A stretch of DNA of 64,000 nt. Origin: Carpediemonas membranifera. Lineage: Eukaryota > Fornicata. Below the pieces are notes generated by a model. That model saw nothing but the letters and a program-made list of their open reading frames with translations. It had not been told where the DNA came from and searched no databases. Below are positions 38,290-47,997 of this stretch, piece after piece. The position numbers were made by a program, and so were the translations under genes. Position 1 is the stretch's first letter, and each line of letters opens with the position of its first letter. The stretch is from positions 1,116,001 through 1,180,000 of the forward strand of contig JAHDYR010000062.1 in NCBI GenBank assembly GCA_019828565.1, in the 5' to 3' direction.

Positions 38290-38524
38290 TAGTTTCGTGC
38301 ATTTTAACCGGAAAATGCGCATTCAGCATCGTCCACTGTTTCATCCTGTGCGACACTTCTTGCCTTGCCGACTTCCCCGCTCTGTGTGGAATGGGTAACA
38401 GTTTTTCTCCGGACCGCACCCAACTGGCAAATCATGGAGCGAGCACAGCAACCAGGAAGATGGACTTTATGTTCAACGTAATACTAGCCGCGCCCCGCCG
38501 TAGTATGTACAGCTGTGGCCGGGG

Positions 38525-39903
38525 CGGCTAGTAGTGTGTCCGTATGGGGCTTAATACATGAGCACCGCTGTGCATTCCCGGCCGAACGCAGTGCACGCGG
38601 GTCTGCGAGTTGAGCGGCGGGATGGTCATGATCTCAGACTCGGAGGTCGGATCGGGCGAGGCTATGTCAGAGACCACCGACCAGCCTGAGTTCACGTCGT
38701 CGGAGAAGATTGTCTCGGACGACACGCTCTGGGGTGGGCTAAACGCGATTGCGTTGAGGCTCTCTAGGCAGCCGCTAGGGCTGAGCATCTCCTGCCGAGG
38801 CTGAGCAGGCACCGCCTCGGCCTGGATGTGAATCGCGGTGGGCACCCCCATCGTGATCTCGGGCTGCTCGGACGGCGGAGAAACGGCGGGGGCGAAGGAC
38901 GCGGGGTTTGTGGGGGTGTAGATCGGGGAGGTCGGCGGGCTCATCAGCGGCGACAGCGGGGGCGACATCGGAGGGGAGGTCACCCCGTGACGAGTCTTGC
39001 GCCGCTGCTTGCCCTTGCACGAGTAGAGCTCGCGCGTGATAGATGAGAGCGTCTGGCGCTGGTATGTGTAGTAGTGGCGGTGAGGCTCGTGCGTGGGGAA
39101 ACAGGAAAGCGTCGCATAGGCCGCAGTGTTGTTCTTCCGGTCGATGGCGAGCTTCAGCCGGAACTGGCACGGTTCAAACTCCTCTTCAGGCATGTCGGGC
39201 GGCTTCCGGTTGTCCTTGCAGATGAAGTAGACGGTCTCCCTCTCTCCGTCGTTTGAGTCCTGGTCAGCAGGGTCGGTTGGCGGTTCCATTTTGGTAGCTA
39301 TCATCTCATTCTTGGGCACGCGATCGTCTTTCTGCTTCCCATGTCCCCCCATCTTCCCAACTTTCACCAAACGGATGCCATCGCCAACGCTCGTCTCGAA
39401 CTGCTGGATGATCCGCTTGTAAACAATATGAACGGGCTCAAACGGGCTCAACTCGTTGTATAGTGGCTTGTGCGGCGGAGCGGGCGGCTTCTCCATGGAT
39501 TTATGGTTGAACGGGATGCGTGTTCCTAAAATGCCCGTAAATCTTGAAATCTCGGCCGAAGTCAGGCCCCCGACGGCATGTCCGGGTCCATCAGTAGCCC
39601 ATAGCCCGGCCCGCCTTGTCATTATGCTCTCCGACCAGAGCTGCACTAGTCTGGAACGCTTCTTCGGACAGACGATTCGAGACCTGCTGTTGGCCGGGCT
39701 CAAAACTCAACCCACACCGCTAAGACTAGCACCTTTACAACACGTCGCTCCCTTCAGAGGAAGTAATCCGGCACGCTGGCGCACATGGCGGGGATCTTCC
39801 TCTCGCCTGCAGGTGCCTCGCTGAACAGCCGGAACGTGTGCTCCTGGAGTCCGGAAATCTGCATGATGCTGGCGACGTTGCCCGCGTGGTATGTGTAGTT
39901 CGG
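38525..39903. repeat. Segmental duplication, copy 2 (1,379 bp)
   Basis: Copy of 792-2170 with no indels and one visible substitution (T at 39006 for C at 1273). It ends abruptly inside the phosphatase coding sequence. Beyond 39903 the flank is unrelated. Confidence 0.95.
38528..39622 (-). CDS. Hypothetical protein with Pro/Ser-rich tail (copy 2)
   Basis: Duplicate of the gene at 795-1889, complete from the same two candidate ATGs to the same stop. The single base change gives Gln for Arg (GKQRRKTRH instead of GKRRRKTRH) in the basic stretch, so the putative nuclear signal is slightly weakened. The copy keeps only ~280 bp of the original upstream sequence, all within the duplicated segment. 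Whether it is transcribed depends on that being enough for a promoter. Confidence 0.6.
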   Translation of the reverse strand: MTRRAGLWATDGPGHAVGGLTSAEISRFTGILGTRIPFNHKSMEKPPAPPHKPLYNELSPFEPVHIVYKRIIQQFETSVGDGIRLVKVGKMGGHGKQKDDRVPKNEMIATKMEPPTDPADQDSNDGERETVYFICKDNRKPPDMPEEEFEPCQFRLKLAIDRKNNTAAYATLSCFPTHEPHRHYYTYQRQTLSSITRELYSCKGKQRRKTRHGVTSPPMSPPLSPLMSPPTSPIYTPTNPASFAPAVSPPSEQPEITMGVPTAIHIQAEAVPAQPRQEMLSPSGCLESLNAIAFSPPQSVSSETIFSDDVNSGWSVVSDIASPDPTSESEIMTIPPLNSQTRVHCVRPGMHSGAHVLSPIRTHY

Positions 39904-40020
39904 CAAAGATGCGACCGCGCCGCCATCACGACCTGGGCGACATATGACGAAGAACATGAATCGGGTGTTTGACCATCTGGCCATGCCGAGAAGAGTGTTC
40001 TCCAAGCCAACCCAGGACAT
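39754..40020 (-). pseudogene. Chimeric 3' fragment of the PP2A-like phosphatase
   Basis: The last ~50 codons of the phosphatase (PNYTYHAGNVASIMQISG ... DYFL) are fused in frame at 39903 to 39 unrelated codons that start at ATG 40018-40020 (MSWVGLENTLLGMARW). All catalytic motifs of the phosphatase are lost. It is a by-product of the duplication. If translated it would give an 88-residue protein with a PP2A-type C-terminal tail. Confidence 0.8.
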
Positions 40021-40080
40021 GCTGATAATTGCGCGTTCCCATTGATATCCGCCGAAAATCTGTTCGCAATCCCGAAAGAT

Positions 40081-40962
40081 TTACTCATCAAGCTCCTGCT
40101 GAAGCTTCCAGGCGCGGGAGGCCTTCTTCTGCTTGACGCGGTCCTTGCGCTGGGCGAGGGACATGCGAGTGCGGGAGTAGTCCTTGCCCTTGAAGTGCTC
40201 CTTCTTGGCAGCGGGAGCGGGGTCGGCGCGGATAGCGGCGTGGACCTTCTCGTAGATGCCGACGAGGTCGTCACCGACGATGCCCTCCTTGATGAAGCGA
40301 GAGAACTGCTTCTCGTAGGCCTCGGGGTTCTCCTCCTTGAGCTCGTTCATGTACTCGGCGATGTGGCCGCCCATGATGCGCTCGCGGTGGGTCTCAGCGT
40401 CGTACTGGCCCTCCTCGTTGCCAGCGAAACGCTTGGTGGAGTGGGGGATGTCGAGGCCACCGTCAACGGCACCCTTGAGGGCAGCGAACATACGGTTGCC
40501 GGTGGTGGTGCGGGTAAGACCAACATCCATGAAGGCACGGAAGGGGCGGCGGTCGCCCTCGGCCTCGACGTGGTACTCCTCACCAGTGACCTCAGTCACG
40601 CCAGTGTAGTCGGCGTCAAGGCCAACCTTCTGGAGGGTGCGGCGGGCGAGAAGAAGGCCAGTGCAGTACGCGGCGGCGTAGTTGGTGAGGCCAAGCTTCA
40701 TGCCGTAGCGGGGAAGCTCGTGAGAGTAAGCAGCGGAAAGGACGCAGTCACCGTTGATCTTGGAGTAGATGATCTGGCAGATGATATCCTTGGCAGTGCG
40801 GCGAACAACAAAACGGTACTTAGGGGCCTGGAACTTGTTAAGGTCAGACACAATAAGGCGGCGGCGAGCATAGTAGTCCGTCTTGCCTTCACGGCGACGA
40901 CGGAACTTAAGCTGGGCGGAGCGGAAATACTCACGGCTCATAACGGGGTTGTTGAACGGCAT
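40081..40962 (-). CDS. RPL5: 60S ribosomal protein L5 (uL18)
   Basis: 293 residues from ATG 40962 (MPFNNPVMSREYF). It binds 5S rRNA in the central protuberance. Nearly every family block is present: LKFRRRREGKTDYYARRRLI, DIICQIIYSKINGD, YGMKLGLTNYAAAYCTGLLL, GLTRTTTGNRMFAALKGAVD, GGLDIPHSTKRFAGNE and the basic C-terminal MSLAQRKDRVKQKKASRAWK. Length agrees with other eukaryotes (297). Upstream is a strong A/T-rich patch (TTTTTTCACGAAAAAAG), plausibly its promoter. Its stop lies only 60 bp from the chimeric phosphatase start. Confidence 0.98.
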   Translation of the reverse strand: MPFNNPVMSREYFRSAQLKFRRRREGKTDYYARRRLIVSDLNKFQAPKYRFVVRRTAKDIICQIIYSKINGDCVLSAAYSHELPRYGMKLGLTNYAAAYCTGLLLARRTLQKVGLDADYTGVTEVTGEEYHVEAEGDRRPFRAFMDVGLTRTTTGNRMFAALKGAVDGGLDIPHSTKRFAGNEEGQYDAETHRERIMGGHIAEYMNELKEENPEAYEKQFSRFIKEGIVGDDLVGIYEKVHAAIRADPAPAAKKEHFKGKDYSRTRMSLAQRKDRVKQKKASRAWKLQQELDE

Positions 40963-41208
40963 GGCTGAATTAGCTAGCTCTCTCGGGTTCCGCCTTTTTT
41001 CACGAAAAAAGTTTGCGAGAAAAAAGAATGAGTCTCCTGGCACCATCCTCCATTTCTTTAAAGTGGTCACCTCGGGCCCAGGGATCGAAACTGTAGGAGT
41101 ACACGGGCACATCATTTTTTTACTTTCCGCCGTCAAATCTCGACAGATCCTTGCTTGCGGCCACATCATGCAACGCGACTTTACTACACTAAAATACAGT
41201 CACACAAT

Positions 41209-41913
41209 TCACTCATTGGCGAACTGCTGTGCGGGTGAGGGTTGTCCACTCTGCTCAGCCAGCGTCTCGGGCTCCAGCCGCCCCAGCCTGTGGAGCGCGC
41301 GCATCACCTTGGGCGTCCTCTTGGGGTCTGGTATGGCCTTGCTCACGGTCTGTGCCATGGCAGCCCTGTCCTGGGTAGTTCCCTCAGTCACCTCGTCCTC
41401 GTTCAATCGCAGGATAGCGCGGTTCAACTCGCTAGCAGAGATTGAGCCAGACATGTACGGGGGAAGGGCCCGGACCTCATCGACCGAGACGGGCTGGATA
41501 TAACGGAACTTCCTCGGGGCAGCTGACGCCGGCGTGCCCGGGCTGGCAGAGAGCGACGAGAACGATGCCAACGACGGAGAGTTCACCAGTGGCGTGCCCT
41601 GCGATGTTATCCTGGATGCAGCAATCCGTCGGAGATCGGTGGAGTTCCTGCTCTTCGGAGACACGGGGCCGTGGTCGACGAAAGAGCTGGGCTGGACCGG
41701 AGTGTATGTGCTCACAGTGTCAATAATGTGTTGTCTAATCTCTCCACTCGATGAAGCTGAGCCTGTGCGACGGTGGGACATGCTTCTGATGCTCTTTGGC
41801 TTTTTCTCCGAGACAACATCGTCGATGAGCTTAATAGCTTGCGAAACACGTTCATCATTGATTGTTAGGGAGTGTAGGATGTCTGATACTCGCAGCAGTT
41901 CTGGTGTCGCCAT
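41209..41913 (-). CDS. SKA1-like kinetochore/microtubule-binding protein (tentative)
   Basis: 234 residues from ATG 41913. The N-terminal ~35 residues are helical (RVSDILHSLTINDERVSQAI). A Ser/Thr/Pro-rich linker with SP sites follows. The C-terminal domain contains RYIQPVSVDEVRALPPYMSG and SISASELNRAILRLNEDEV, which resembles the SKA1 microtubule-binding winged helix (EEFE.IP.YMKGRL...QIN..I..IN). Length is close to SKA1 (~255). If correct it is an outer kinetochore component that tracks depolymerising microtubules. The match is short, so a profile search is needed. Confidence 0.5.
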   Translation of the reverse strand: MATPELLRVSDILHSLTINDERVSQAIKLIDDVVSEKKPKSIRSMSHRRTGSASSSGEIRQHIIDTVSTYTPVQPSSFVDHGPVSPKSRNSTDLRRIAASRITSQGTPLVNSPSLASFSSLSASPGTPASAAPRKFRYIQPVSVDEVRALPPYMSGSISASELNRAILRLNEDEVTEGTTQDRAAMAQTVSKAIPDPKRTPKVMRALHRLGRLEPETLAEQSGQPSPAQQFANE

Positions 41914-42263
41914 CTTTTCGAGGCTGGCGCGGTGTCGATCGGCATCTGTTATGTATCGTATAAATCAGTGATTCGCATGGATCTTTCCAATGAGATCTGT
42001 ACCAGGCTGCTCACCAGGTCACCTCGGACCGCGAGATAGACGCCACGGCCGGCTAACGGGCGGCAGGGTCGACCACTCGCCGTGTAGTAGACCATCCGGT
42101 TGCCCTTTGCAAAAGCTCGGCAAGGCCAAGGATGTGTGAAAATGCCAAGCCAGCCCATAACGCGGCCAGCAGCGGTCGATGGTCCCCTTATGCGACTGCC
42201 CTTCACCGCCTAAGCAGTCTCAGACACCAGAGCCATCAAAAAACTTTATACAAGGCCAAATAT
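41914..42263. other. Intergenic stretch
   Basis: 350 bp between two minus-strand genes. GC-rich, with no domain-bearing frame and no cloverleaf. It ends with AAAAAACTTTATACAAGG near 42240, a likely 3'-processing region of the CBS gene. Confidence 0.4.
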
Positions 42264-43241
42264 CTACTCAGGCTGCACGCCAAATGTCTCTACATCCGCC
42301 ACGGCCATCGACAAGACGTCATGGACGCACACAACCGACCGGGGCGACCTGAAGCCCGAGTCGAGGACGTAGATGTGGTGCAGACGGGTGGCCACCATCT
42401 TCTCTATGGCCTTGGACAGCGTGTCGTCGAGGGTTACCCCGATGCGTGGGTACTTGATGTTGGACTCGACCGTGTTCGCGACCTTGTAGAAGGTAATCAC
42501 GTCCTTGTGGAGCAGGTCGACGCCTTCCGGAACGTAGAGCAGGGCCCTGAGGTCGCTGCGGCTGATCTGGGCGATGAGAACTCCCTCTGGGTCTGCTGAG
42601 GTGTCCACAATGGCGACGCCGCTGGCCCCAGTCTTCGCCATCAAATTGATGACGTCAATGGTCTTGACGTCCGGCGCTGCCTCCACGACGACGCGATCAC
42701 CCACCCACCTTGGGACAAACTCAGCCATAGTCATGTTGAATCCCCGTAAGTGGAGGATGTGCATCGATTGGACCATGAAGCGCAGCAGGGCGGTCTGGGT
42801 GATCATGGTGACAAGCTCGCTGTTGGAGACCACGCATATGCGGTGGATTCCGGCGGCGAGACGCTCTGTGGCGGACAGCAGGGACTCCTCGGCGTCCATG
42901 ATGACAAGACGGTCGGTGATGCCGCACTCCTTGTCCAGGAACTCGCCCACAGTCAGTGCCCGGAGCTCAGCCATCACGTCGTCTGTTGTTCTTGGGTCAA
43001 AGCGGATGGAAGCGAGCATGGCCACGTGTCGCACGATGTCCTCGAGCGTGAGAACGGCAATCGGCGTGTTGACGTCGTCTACAACAGGAATACTGGTAAT
43101 TTTGCAGGATGCAAACAGCTTAAGGACGCGGTGGACGGACCAGTCGCGGCTACAGCTCATGGTAGCTTCGTCCTCAAAGTACACGAAGTCTCCGCATTTG
43201 GATCGTTTGAGGGATTGAACAATCGTTGGTTCAAAGGACAT
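42264..43241 (-). CDS. Four-CBS-domain protein, AMPK gamma (SNF4)-like
   Basis: 325 residues built of four CBS motifs in two Bateman pairs: HRVLKLFASCKITSIPVVDD (CBS1), LLSATERLAAGIHRICVVSN (CBS2), IDVINLMAKTGASGVAIVDT (CBS3) and LSKAIEKMVATRLHHIYVLD (CBS4). The arrangement, length and R/H positions before the strand (GIHRICVV, RLHHIYVL) are those of the AMPK gamma subunit, which binds AMP/ATP. It would sense energy status in a heterotrimer; no alpha or beta subunit is in this window. ATG 43241 is used. A TAAACTGCAC motif lies ~80 bp upstream on the coding strand. Confidence 0.85.
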   Translation of the reverse strand: MSFEPTIVQSLKRSKCGDFVYFEDEATMSCSRDWSVHRVLKLFASCKITSIPVVDDVNTPIAVLTLEDIVRHVAMLASIRFDPRTTDDVMAELRALTVGEFLDKECGITDRLVIMDAEESLLSATERLAAGIHRICVVSNSELVTMITQTALLRFMVQSMHILHLRGFNMTMAEFVPRWVGDRVVVEAAPDVKTIDVINLMAKTGASGVAIVDTSADPEGVLIAQISRSDLRALLYVPEGVDLLHKDVITFYKVANTVESNIKYPRIGVTLDDTLSKAIEKMVATRLHHIYVLDSGFRSPRSVVCVHDVLSMAVADVETFGVQPE

Positions 43242-43419
43242 TGTGCTGAATCAGGCCTCTTACGAAGTCCATCCTTTGCGGACAAGGGCAAGAGGGCGAT
43301 ATTACAGTGACTTGACTGCAGTGCAGTTTATGTGATTGCCCAAGTCGGGCGACCCAGCCCAGATACCCCTCAGCCAAGCTACCCCAACGTCACAGTCTAT
43401 TCCACAGTCGGCCCGCAGT

Positions 43420-45516
43420 TTAAACCCCAAGGGCGACGAGGACGGAGTTAACCCGATTGTAATTCCGATCCGCCATCCGCATCGCGTCCTCGGATCCAAT
43501 TTTCATCGACCGTCGTGTATCCAGTAAATCTCTGAGTCGTTTGAGTCTGGCCAGACAGGCCTGCTCTTTCCGGACAGCGTGGCGCCACCGCCCCGATTGC
43601 CCAAGCATCATGAGGATAGTGCAGGCAGAGTTGAACATATCTTTGTCGGATCTCGTGATCTGCAGTATATCTACGATGATCGAGACGAGCTTCGAGTTGA
43701 GCTCGCCTCTCAGCAGCACGCCGATCAAGTCGGTCCAGGCCAATGTGTTCGCCAGCACGTGGAGCAGGGCGACAGTGCAGTCACGGTGGTCTCGCCCGGA
43801 GAAGGCCCCGAGGGTCCTGACGACGTCCTCGGCCTTGGAGCAGACCACCTCGGCACAGGCGACGGACACCGCGGTTGCACGGTCGAGGGTCTGGCTGGAT
43901 GCGGTGACCCTATGCCCACGGCACATGTTGTCAAGTGCTGTGGTCGTGGAGTCGCCCAGAGTCGGTCTGTCGCCCCTTACCGAGACAGAGAAGAACCCGA
44001 CCCGCCGCCTGACAAGCCACCCGCGGGCCACGCGCTGGAGGAGAAGAGAAGCCTGTGCCCGCTCGGCGATGCCGGCGACGCGGCGCCTGTACGCCCGCTG
44101 AAGGACCAACGCGGCGGATGACAGTCGAAGGAACGTCGTCCTCGCCAACCACTGGCGGACGCGGGCCTGGATGACGATGGCACTCGCTGACCTGGACTCC
44201 TGAAGATCCAGCTGTGTCAGATCGGCCATATCCGATCTTGGAATCAAATTCTGTGCTGCTGCTAAATCTATCAAGAATCTCGCGATCGCCATCGTCGCCT
44301 CCCTGTGCCCTGCGATCACCAGGCTCGAGTGCCGCCCGATCGCATCCGCGACGTCGTCACGGCCCTGCTCTAGCACCAGCTGCCCCAACCGCGCCCAGTT
44401 CGCCCGGGCCGCCCCATCGGTGGCGGGGTGGGTCATAACTCCGTAGCTGCCCCACCCGTACAAGCGGTCGAGCAGGATCGAGACGCGGCACCCGTCCCGC
44501 AGGTCGAGGGCGAGGTTCTGGATACTACAGTTTGCGTAGAGCTCCTCTTTGGATGTCTGGGCGAGAGTCAACCCGCACCCGAGGGCCTGGAGGAGCTTGG
44601 GGATCGACTGGCGCGTGGAGTTGATTATGTCAGATAGATTCGATACAAACTCGGCCATGGATTTGATTCGGGAAGATCTTTTGAAGATTAGGAGATCCGA
44701 ACTGACCTTGACTGAATCAATCATCGCCACGAGCACCAGCGCGGTCTCCACGATCACCCCAGCATCGCCCGTGTCCAGGATGGTCTCGACAAGAACAGCG
44801 GCATCAGCCTCACTGCTGACGCACTCAAAGTACTGCGGGGCCGCGTCCATCGCCTCTCTGACACACCTCGCCAGCACCGTCTTGCTAAACACGTCCAGCC
44901 AGCGTCCCCGCCACGCGGCCCTGAAGCCAAGGTCACGCACCGGGTCGCACGGCTTGAGCGCCAGCCGTCCCGCCCCAATAGCCGTCTGCACGCCCTCCCT
45001 GATCTTTGTGAGGCGGGCCGACGCGGCGCCCAGCCGGACCTCCACTGTTGGCGGGTGCGGCGCTGAGCAGGGGCTGAGGGCGGCGTTGAGGATGTGCGCC
45101 AGCTTATTCTCAATGGCCGGCCAGTCCTCTCCTTCTTCTGCCGAGTCTGCTGTCGGGCACGCAATGGGGATGGTGAGGGTGTGCCACGCATCCAGCACGG
45201 TGAAGGAGACCGTCACCTGCGCCTTTCGACTGGTTCCGTCCCAACGCACCTGTATGGACGCCGAGCCATGAGCTGAGATGGATGTGGCCGCGAATGAGGT
45301 GCAGATGCAGCCAGTGGTTGTGACTCTCGTCTGGCAAGGTCGGGCAAAGACGTTCTGGAGCTCAAATATGAGCGCAGTGTGACCGGATCTGGATGAAATG
45401 GCAAAGCTAGCAGTAATATCAGCCGTTCTCTGCGTGTTCGGCCTGAGAAACACCCGTGTGGTTCGCGTGGAGATCTTCTTTCTTGCTTGAGGCTTCTGGG
45501 TGCGCGTGATAGCCAT
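43420..45516 (-). CDS. ASPM/Asp-like spindle protein (ASH, CH, IQ motifs)
   Basis: About 698 residues from ATG 45516 (MAITRTQKPQARKK); an in-frame extension to ATG 45684 has weaker composition. The N-terminal block TTRVFLRPNTQRTADI and LIFELQNVF resembles ASH/HYDIN-type strands. The middle contains a calponin-homology-like region (LALDLRDGCRVSILLDRLYG). Next are three IQ motifs (SAIVIQARVRQWLARTTFLR, ALVLQRAYRRRVAG, SLLLQRVARGWLVRRR), predicted calmodulin sites. An armadillo-like C-terminus follows (SACTILMMLGQSGRWRHAVR). This order is that of ASPM, which organises spindle poles and flagellar bases. Confidence 0.8.
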   Translation of the reverse strand: MAITRTQKPQARKKISTRTTRVFLRPNTQRTADITASFAISSRSGHTALIFELQNVFARPCQTRVTTTGCICTSFAATSISAHGSASIQVRWDGTSRKAQVTVSFTVLDAWHTLTIPIACPTADSAEEGEDWPAIENKLAHILNAALSPCSAPHPPTVEVRLGAASARLTKIREGVQTAIGAGRLALKPCDPVRDLGFRAAWRGRWLDVFSKTVLARCVREAMDAAPQYFECVSSEADAAVLVETILDTGDAGVIVETALVLVAMIDSVKVSSDLLIFKRSSRIKSMAEFVSNLSDIINSTRQSIPKLLQALGCGLTLAQTSKEELYANCSIQNLALDLRDGCRVSILLDRLYGWGSYGVMTHPATDGAARANWARLGQLVLEQGRDDVADAIGRHSSLVIAGHREATMAIARFLIDLAAAQNLIPRSDMADLTQLDLQESRSASAIVIQARVRQWLARTTFLRLSSAALVLQRAYRRRVAGIAERAQASLLLQRVARGWLVRRRVGFFSVSVRGDRPTLGDSTTTALDNMCRGHRVTASSQTLDRATAVSVACAEVVCSKAEDVVRTLGAFSGRDHRDCTVALLHVLANTLAWTDLIGVLLRGELNSKLVSIIVDILQITRSDKDMFNSACTILMMLGQSGRWRHAVRKEQACLARLKRLRDLLDTRRSMKIGSEDAMRMADRNYNRVNSVLVALGV

Positions 45517-45717
45517 TCTTGGCTGCGGTGATCGTGTAGCAATATGTGGGCATTGGATCCTCCTATTTAGTGCCACTACCATCGTCTGGACGTCTGATCG
45601 CCGGTGGAATTCGACAAAAACTGCACCATGCCGGACGGACGCAGACCCCAGCCAACCCCTGGAGCGTGGGGCCGCCCTACACATGGCCCAGTTGGTAGTG
45701 GGTTATTTAAGGTAGTT

Positions 45718-46827
45718 TTATACAGCGTCATCCGTCAAGCTTTCCAGCAGATCGTTGATATCGTCGTCGTCCGCCAGCCGTGCCTGTAGCTGGCTCTCTA
45801 CAAGCATGTCCACCCTGTCAGCACCCGTCCGGTCGTCGCTGGCCCGCCGTGTCTCCTTGGCGTGTGTCTTGGGCGTGGGGTCGGGGCTCTTTGACTCAGG
45901 AAGTCCATACAGCAGGAGTCCGAGGAAGATGTTCATGACCGCGAACATCTTCTGCCCAGCGATGGGTGTGCCGAATATCGCGTATGAGAGGAAGATGGTG
46001 ACGCACATGGATGCGGCACTGCAGAAGTTCTTGACGATCGTGTCTGCGTACTTCATGATCGCGGAGATGAGGAGGCCCGAGCAGGCGTTGACGACAACAA
46101 CAGCCCAAGCGTACATGTTGAAGCCCGCGAAGGGGTTGAGCAGTACTGCGGGCTCCGTGACGACGGCCGTGAGCAGGCTGATGCCGAAGCCGTAGATGTA
46201 GAGCACAGCGTTCTGCATGTGAATAGGATAGTCGGTGCGCTTGAAGATCCACTCGCACGAGATGCCGGCGGCGGCGCTAAAGGAGGCAAATACTAGGGCT
46301 ATCCCAAACGAGATGGCGATGCTACCGTCGAACGAGGCACCTGTCAGAGGCCAAGAAGACAGGGCCAGGCCCGAGAACGTGAGGACGAGGGCGAGCCACT
46401 GAGGCCGGGAGAGAAGGCGGGCGAAGACAAACTCGGAGACGATGGCGGTGGTGATAACCTTGAGGTTGATGAGCATCTGAGCAGATCCGGGGTCGGAAAA
46501 TGATAGAAGGACAAAGTACGTGAGGTTCACGCAGACATAGAGGAGAGATGGGATGCCGAAAAGGGCAACCTCCTTCGGCTTGTGCACAAAGGAGACGAGG
46601 TACTCGTTGCGCTCAGCCTTGGGCGTGCGGGCGAAGAAAAGTGTCGATGCTATGCAGAACTTGAGGAGCTCGGTCACGGTATTGCTTATGGCGATCGAAA
46701 ACTCATAGGTATCGTCCACCTGGCTCATCTTGGACAGAATGGAACAGCCGGACTGAACCACTGTGGCTATCACAATGATTCCCGCAAGGCGAACGAATGC
46801 CGTTCCCAGAGAACCACCCATTGCCAT
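45718..46827 (-). CDS. SLC35-type nucleotide-sugar transporter
   Basis: 369 residues, ten predicted membrane helices and a charged cytosolic tail. Typical SLC35A segments: VTELLKFCIASTLFF, LYVCVNLTYFVLLSFSDPGS, QMLINLKVITTAIVSEFVF, LIYGFGISLLTAVVTEP-like helix 7-8 and the family-specific GLLISAIMKYADTIVKNFCS. These antiporters carry UDP- or GDP-sugars into the Golgi/ER in exchange for the nucleotide monophosphate. The substrate cannot be read from sequence; UDP-GlcNAc or UDP-Gal types are closest by motif. ATG 46827 is first in frame. Confidence 0.88.
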   Translation of the reverse strand: MAMGGSLGTAFVRLAGIIVIATVVQSGCSILSKMSQVDDTYEFSIAISNTVTELLKFCIASTLFFARTPKAERNEYLVSFVHKPKEVALFGIPSLLYVCVNLTYFVLLSFSDPGSAQMLINLKVITTAIVSEFVFARLLSRPQWLALVLTFSGLALSSWPLTGASFDGSIAISFGIALVFASFSAAAGISCEWIFKRTDYPIHMQNAVLYIYGFGISLLTAVVTEPAVLLNPFAGFNMYAWAVVVVNACSGLLISAIMKYADTIVKNFCSAASMCVTIFLSYAIFGTPIAGQKMFAVMNIFLGLLLYGLPESKSPDPTPKTHAKETRRASDDRTGADRVDMLVESQLQARLADDDDINDLLESLTDDAV

Positions 46828-47179
46828 TCAAGTCTGAACACACGAACGAAGCTTCGGAGTACATTGCCAGGAAATGTATACATGTAAATGACTAAAAGGT
46901 TTCGAATCCGGTCGTGAGGCGACCCAAGGATCGGGATTGATCGGCAGAGTGATCGCAGAGTCAAGCCCGCAGCACGAACACATCAACGAACTTGAGAAAG
47001 TCGGAGAGGGAGTCCGGGACACGTTGGCGAGACACACCACCCCGGAGTCCCCGGCCCCACCGGGACATGGCCACATTGACCGACCCGATCGATTGTTACC
47101 TTAAAGTGCAGAATGATCCAAGGAAGCCGATTCACCATTTCTGACTTTATTCATGGTTAATGGGCCTCCTGAAGCGCGA
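46828..47179. other. Divergent intergenic region
   Basis: About 350 bp between the sugar-transporter start (minus) and the FAR1-like gene (plus). It contains TACCTTAAAGTGCAG at 47098-47112, a variant of the recurrent TTAAACTGCA motif, ~70 bp before the plus-strand ATG. No other feature was recognised. Confidence 0.45.
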
Positions 47180-47997
47180 ATGCCTTTTCAATCACGAAAA
47201 GACGTCTTCTCGTTTGTCGAGTTATACGCAGAGTCCCAGGGTTTGCATTTTTCTAGCGTTCATTTCTTACTCTAGGGTTCTCCGTGGTCAAATACAAGTT
47301 CACTGAGAGGAGTATAGCACTACGGTGTAGTGAGTTCCGCCCCAACAAGTCAAAAAAGGCTGCTGCTGAGGATTCTAGTACTTACCGAGGTCGACCGACC
47401 CACACGAAATGCGGCTGCAACAGCTGGAAAGTGAACGCTAACATCCAGGCCGACGGGACCTGGAAGATCTCGGACTCCATCTGCCTGGAGCACGAGAACC
47501 ACACTCCGACGCCGCTCAAGGTCGACAAGCAAAAGCTCGAGGCACTCCAGAGCGCCACGCAGCCAGCCCTGGTCAGGCCAGCCACCATGCAGGATATGCC
47601 GCTGGTGGAGCTCCGCCGCGCCCCCCTGCCCGTGATTCCCCGAAGCATGGAGGCCGAGGTCGTCCGCAAGGCGCTGCGGTTCAACGCGCTGTGGGCCAAA
47701 GCCATGTCCGCGGCGGGGACTGCATGCAAGTCGGGCGAGGACTTCAAGGCACTCACGTCCTCGCTTGAGAAGTTCGCGTCCTCGATTCCCATGGCCGAGA
47801 AGGTCGCAGAGCCGTCAGACGCCCAGCGGGAGAACAGCACCGGCGCCCGTAAGCGGCGGGCGGTGGAGACCGAGTCACTCGGCATGGTCGACGGGCTGGG
47901 CCCAAGCCTGGACGCCCTGGCCTACGGGATGCTGGGGCCCGTGTCGCGGGTGACCACTGTGGCGCCGTTCCCCCTGCCCAACCCCAACTACGAGTGA
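47180..47997 (+). CDS. FAR1/WRKY-GCM1-type zinc-finger DNA-binding protein
   Basis: 260 residues in two exons. Exon 1 (47180-47240) encodes MPFQSRKDVFSFVELYAESQ. A 35-bp intron (47241-47275) is removed, and exon 2 starts GFSVVKYKFTERSIALRCSE. This makes the FAR1 N-terminal pattern (F.S...EF...YA...GF). The zinc-binding C...C...H.H follows in HTKCGCNSWKVN and ICLEHENHTP. The rest is a helical region without a MULE transposase domain, so it may be a domesticated DNA-binding module acting as a transcription factor. The exon-2 frame alone has no plausible ATG, which supports the spliced model. Confidence 0.75.
47241..47275 (+). other. 35-bp intron in the FAR1-like gene
   Basis: GTTTGCATTTTTC...TTACTCTAG, phase 1 (GGG codon split). 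Joins ...YAESQ to GFSVVKY. The intron contains an in-frame TAG for readthrough of exon 1. Confidence 0.8.

Noticed and set aside
46898-46920. Second T-loop-like sequence GGTTTCGAATCC
   Set aside because: Closing base pairs of the T stem fail and no cloverleaf can be drawn.
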